In this document: one piece after another, positions 61,816 through 64,000 of the stretch
How positions within the stretch are numbered: the stretch's first letter is position 1
Layout: every line of letters begins with the position of its first letter
From: Solibacteraceae bacterium
GTDB lineage: Bacteria > Acidobacteriota > Terriglobia > Bryobacterales > Bryobacteraceae
Direction: 5' to 3'
NCBI GenBank assembly: GCA_021324015.1
Contig: JAJPJX010000214.1
Coordinates: forward strand, 1 to 64,000
Length of the DNA stretch: 64,000 nt
The notes under the pieces: model-generated
What the model was told of the DNA's origin: nothing
The model's input: only the letters and a program-made list of their open reading frames with translations
The model's database searches: none
Made by a program: the position numbers and the translations under genes

Positions 61816-63139
61816 TCCTGCTCTCCGCCAGACCGGCGCTCCGCGCCTCCGGTTCCGCCGGACTCAGGCGGGAGTTCACCTCTACGCGGCAGGGCAGATG
61901 CAGATAGCCGTATATCTGCCCTTCGGAGTGGCCCATCTGCAGCGCCATGGCGTTATCGATCCAGTCGCACATCTTGTAGCCCAGCAGGGTGCCGTCGGCG
62001 ATGGCCGGGGAAAGGGAGAAAGAGGCCGGATACAGTTCCGGAAGATCCACGTGAAAATCCACGGTGTAGATTTCGCCCGCGCGCATGGCCGGCAGTTCGT
62101 GCCCCTCGCGCGCCGTGTTGGTGCCGGCAAAGTCGACCCCCAGGTGATTGCGCATCATGAACCCCACGATGGGCATGGGCACTTCCTCTTTGGCGCGCAC
62201 GCTGATGCGCACGACCAGCCGTGAGTTCGGCTCGAGCAAGTGCACGGGCTGGCCATGTTCGTCGAGCGCCGTGATGCCCAGCACCTCCGCCCGCCCGTCG
62301 CCATAGCGGTGATCGATATTCGGGATGTGCTCCGCCACTTCCGGGGCTCGCACCAGTGCTTCCGGGTGGGGCGCTTCCGGGCGCGCCTTCAGGAGCAGAT
62401 AGGCGGAATCCTTCTTCACCATGGCCGCCAGGTATTTGGCCACCACGCGATCCGTATCGCCGAGTTCCATCCTGCGTCCCTGCTCCAGCCACAAGGCCCG
62501 GTCTCCGATGGCTTTGACGTCGCCCACGGCGTGCGAGACGAACAGGATGGTGACGCCGCGCTGCCGCAGTTCGTGCACCTTGCGCATGCAGCGCTGCCGG
62601 AAATAGATGTCGCCCACCGCCAGCGCCTCGTCCACCAGAAGGATCTCCGGATCCACGCTGATGGCCACGGCGAACGCCAGCCGCACGACCATGCCGCTCG
62701 AATAGGTCTTTACCGGCTGGAGAATGAAGTCGCCGATTTCGGCGAAGTCCGTGATCTCTTTGTAGCGCTCATCGATCTGCCGGGTGGTGAGCCCCAGAAT
62801 CGATCCATTCAGGTACACGTTGTCCCGGCCACTGAACTCCGGATTGAAGCCTGCCCCCAGTTCCAACAGGGCGGAAACCCGTCCGCGAACCGACACCGTA
62901 CCCGCGCTGGGCTGCAGGATTCCGGCCACCAGTTGCAGCAGCGTGCTCTTTCCCGACCCGTTCTCCCCCACGATGCAGAAGGTTTCGCCGCGCTTCACCT
63001 CGAAACTGAGGTCCCGCAGCGCCCAGAAGTCCTTGTGGCACTGACGCCGGTTGAGAGTCAGTAATTCTTTTAGCCGGTCGCCCGGAGCCGCATAGATCGG
63101 GTAACTTTTGGAAACACCCTGGAATTCGACGGCGTTCAC
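61808..63139 (-). CDS. wzt: O-antigen/teichoic-acid-type ABC transporter ATPase with Wzt glycan-recognition domain
   Basis: The product (443 aa) has a nucleotide-binding domain with Walker A GENGSGKSTLL, the Tag/Wzt signature TYSSGMVVRLAFAVA and Walker B ILLVDEALAVGD. After residue 245 follows a C-terminal beta-sandwich typical of Wzt_C (IPNIDHRYGDGRAEVLGI, GFMMRNHLGVDFAGTNT). In E. coli O9a that domain recognises the methylated end of the polymer before export. Begins with GTG. The partner permease (Wzm) normally precedes this gene but is not present; a 460-base gene-free region lies upstream. First gene of the operon. Confidence 0.92.
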   Translation of the reverse strand: MNAVEFQGVSKSYPIYAAPGDRLKELLTLNRRQCHKDFWALRDLSFEVKRGETFCIVGENGSGKSTLLQLVAGILQPSAGTVSVRGRVSALLELGAGFNPEFSGRDNVYLNGSILGLTTRQIDERYKEITDFAEIGDFILQPVKTYSSGMVVRLAFAVAISVDPEILLVDEALAVGDIYFRQRCMRKVHELRQRGVTILFVSHAVGDVKAIGDRALWLEQGRRMELGDTDRVVAKYLAAMVKKDSAYLLLKARPEAPHPEALVRAPEVAEHIPNIDHRYGDGRAEVLGITALDEHGQPVHLLEPNSRLVVRISVRAKEEVPMPIVGFMMRNHLGVDFAGTNTAREGHELPAMRAGEIYTVDFHVDLPELYPASFSLSPAIADGTLLGYKMCDWIDNAMALQMGHSEGQIYGYLHLPCRVEVNSRLSPAEPEARSAGLAESRIG

Positions 63140-63599
63140 GAAACCACTAGTTTAGCGGAACTGGAAGGGCTGGAAAGGGAAGGCTTACGGAGGAGTTACA
63201 AACGAAAAGGGCAGCCGCCGAATCCTCCTGAGAAACTGCGCTCACTCCGCACCGGCCGTCGCAGCTCAAAATGACTGCGGTGCATGTACCGCGGCGCCTG
63301 CCGATAATTCGTTGCGGCGCGTCAGGCTCAACAGCCGGCCAGCCGAGGAAGTCGGTAGCCGCCCTTCATGTGGACTGGTTCTATGTAACTTCCTCCTTTT
63401 AAGAACTCCCTCGTACGAGGGATCGCCCCCTTAAGAAAGGGGGATTCCCGGAGGGAAGGCCCTTTCAAACCTCCGTCTCCACTCTCAATATGCACCTGCG
63501 TCTGCGGCCTGTCAAGCGCTCGATTGCAGATTCGCAGATCGAAAATGCTATGTGGAAATTGACAATACCGGGCTGTGGATTCGCGCCACGATTTTGGCC
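63140..63599. other. Gene-free region upstream of wzt
   Basis: 460 bases without a supportable gene, holding the wzt promoter region (no clear hexamers seen), downstream sequence of the E2 gene and a cluster of palindromes. No tRNA-like or riboswitch-like fold was recognised. The expected wzm permease gene is not here. Confidence 0.5.
63408..63457. repeat. Cluster of three small palindromes (REP/MITE-like)
   Basis: Within 50 bases: CCCTCGTACGAGGG (63408-63421), a perfect 14-base palindrome; CCCCCTT-aaga-AAGGGGG (63426-63443); and TTCCC-gga-GGGAA (63445-63457). Such stacked inverted repeats with C- and G-runs around TTAAG resemble the ends of dispersed palindromic elements. They do not look like a T-tailed terminator. 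Whether copies exist elsewhere cannot be seen in this window. Confidence 0.5.
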
Positions 63600-64000
63600 T
63601 CAGGCGAGCAGTGCCCCGGGGTTTTCGAGCATGTCCGCCAGCGTTCCCAGGAAGCGTGCTGCCTGTGCCCCGTCGAGCACACGGTGGTCCACCGAGATGC
63701 TGCAATGCAGCGTGGGGCGCACGGCCGCCGCGCCGTGGACCGCGCAGACCCGCTCCCGGATTCGGCCGGCACCCAGAATCAAACTTTCCGGCGAATTGAG
63801 GATCGCCTGAAACTGATCCACCCCGTACATCCCGAGATTCGAGAGCGTAGCACAGGTCTCGCCAAAGTCCTGCGTTCTCAGGTGTCCCGACCGCACCCGT
63901 TCCACCAGAGCTTGGCGTTCGCGCGCCAGTTCCAGGATGGGGAGCGCGTCGGCGCCCTGGATGGCCGGAACGATCAGCCCTGCGTCCTGCGCCACCGCCA
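63600..64000 (-). CDS. 2-oxoacid dehydrogenase E2 acyltransferase, C-terminal catalytic part (runs off the right edge)
   Basis: The last 133 or so residues of an E2 core are visible; the lipoyl and subunit-binding domains lie beyond the window. The segment starts at VAQDAGLIVPAIQGAD and includes GTFTISNLG-like CATLSNLGMYGVDQF. The catalytic motif SVDHRVLDG holds the active-site histidine and aspartate. E2 transfers acyl groups from lipoyl to CoA in pyruvate, 2-oxoglutarate or branched-chain dehydrogenase complexes; which one cannot be decided here. Confidence 0.88.
   Translation of the reverse strand, partial: AVAQDAGLIVPAIQGADALPILELARERQALVERVRSGHLRTQDFGETCATLSNLGMYGVDQFQAILNSPESLILGAGRIRERVCAVHGAAAVRPTLHCSISVDHRVLDGAQAARFLGTLADMLENPGALLA

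Overview
The window reads as a chromosomal segment of a GC-rich member of the Acidobacteriota, most likely Solibacteres/Bryobacterales-like. The reasons are two very large Oar-like receptors (carboxypeptidase-regulatory domain plus outer-membrane barrel), a relic of an ADOP-type permease, a GH116 glycosidase, many secreted proteins of unknown role, and high GC throughout. This taxonomic call is inference from gene content. No rRNA, tRNA or CRISPR array was seen.

Layout. 1-500: tail of a transposase and a gene-poor stretch. 0.5-4 kb: first Oar-like receptor. 4-7.5 kb: GNAT acetyltransferase and a GntR(YtrA-type)-ABC-permease-permease operon with a readable promoter/operator. 7.7-11.2 kb: patatin-like phospholipase divergent from a PIG-L deacetylase fusion. 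11.25-14.7 kb: second Oar-like receptor. 15-18.7 kb: citrate synthase, a GYD-domain protein and a MIO-type aromatic amino-acid lyase whose selectivity residues point to phenylalanine. 18.7-31.7 kb: a 13 kb complex I operon nuoA-C-D-E-F-G-H-J-K-L-M-N that lacks nuoB and nuoI. 31.8-33.6 kb: orphan ThiS, a STAS/anti-sigma kinase pair and a secreted RbsD/FucU-like protein. 33.7-37.4 kb: Tat-type GH116 glycosidase coupled to a CobW-family GTPase. 37.5-45.2 kb: TPR protein, lipoprotein, esterase, CBM9-like protein, two tandem phosphohexomutases, a zinc alcohol dehydrogenase and a small coiled-coil protein. 45.3-51.6 kb: acetyl-CoA synthetase, a GT-C membrane glycosyltransferase, a processive GT2, a PLP dehydratase and a PPGL-repeat secreted protein.

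51.6-63.1 kb is a surface-glycan region. One minus-strand operon carries five glycosyltransferases and ends in alanine racemase. A second carries an O-antigen-type ABC ATPase with a Wzt-like glycan-recognition tail, a methyltransferase with a long coiled coil, and a GT2-GT4 fusion. The ATPase/methyltransferase/coiled-coil arrangement resembles the capping and length-control logic of E. coli O9a WbdD-Wzt, but without a kinase and without an adjacent Wzm permease. The window ends inside the catalytic domain of a 2-oxoacid dehydrogenase E2.

The most notable items are the methyltransferase/coiled-coil/Wzt module, the complex I operon without its two quinone-module Fe-S subunits, and the PAL-like lyase with tandem repeats, a promoter and a leader hairpin stacked upstream. 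Next come the secreted mutarotase-like protein beside a GH116 enzyme and the paired phosphohexomutases, one with altered active-site motifs. Starts were moved from the longest reading frame where a ribosome-binding site, signal peptide or family length argued for it.
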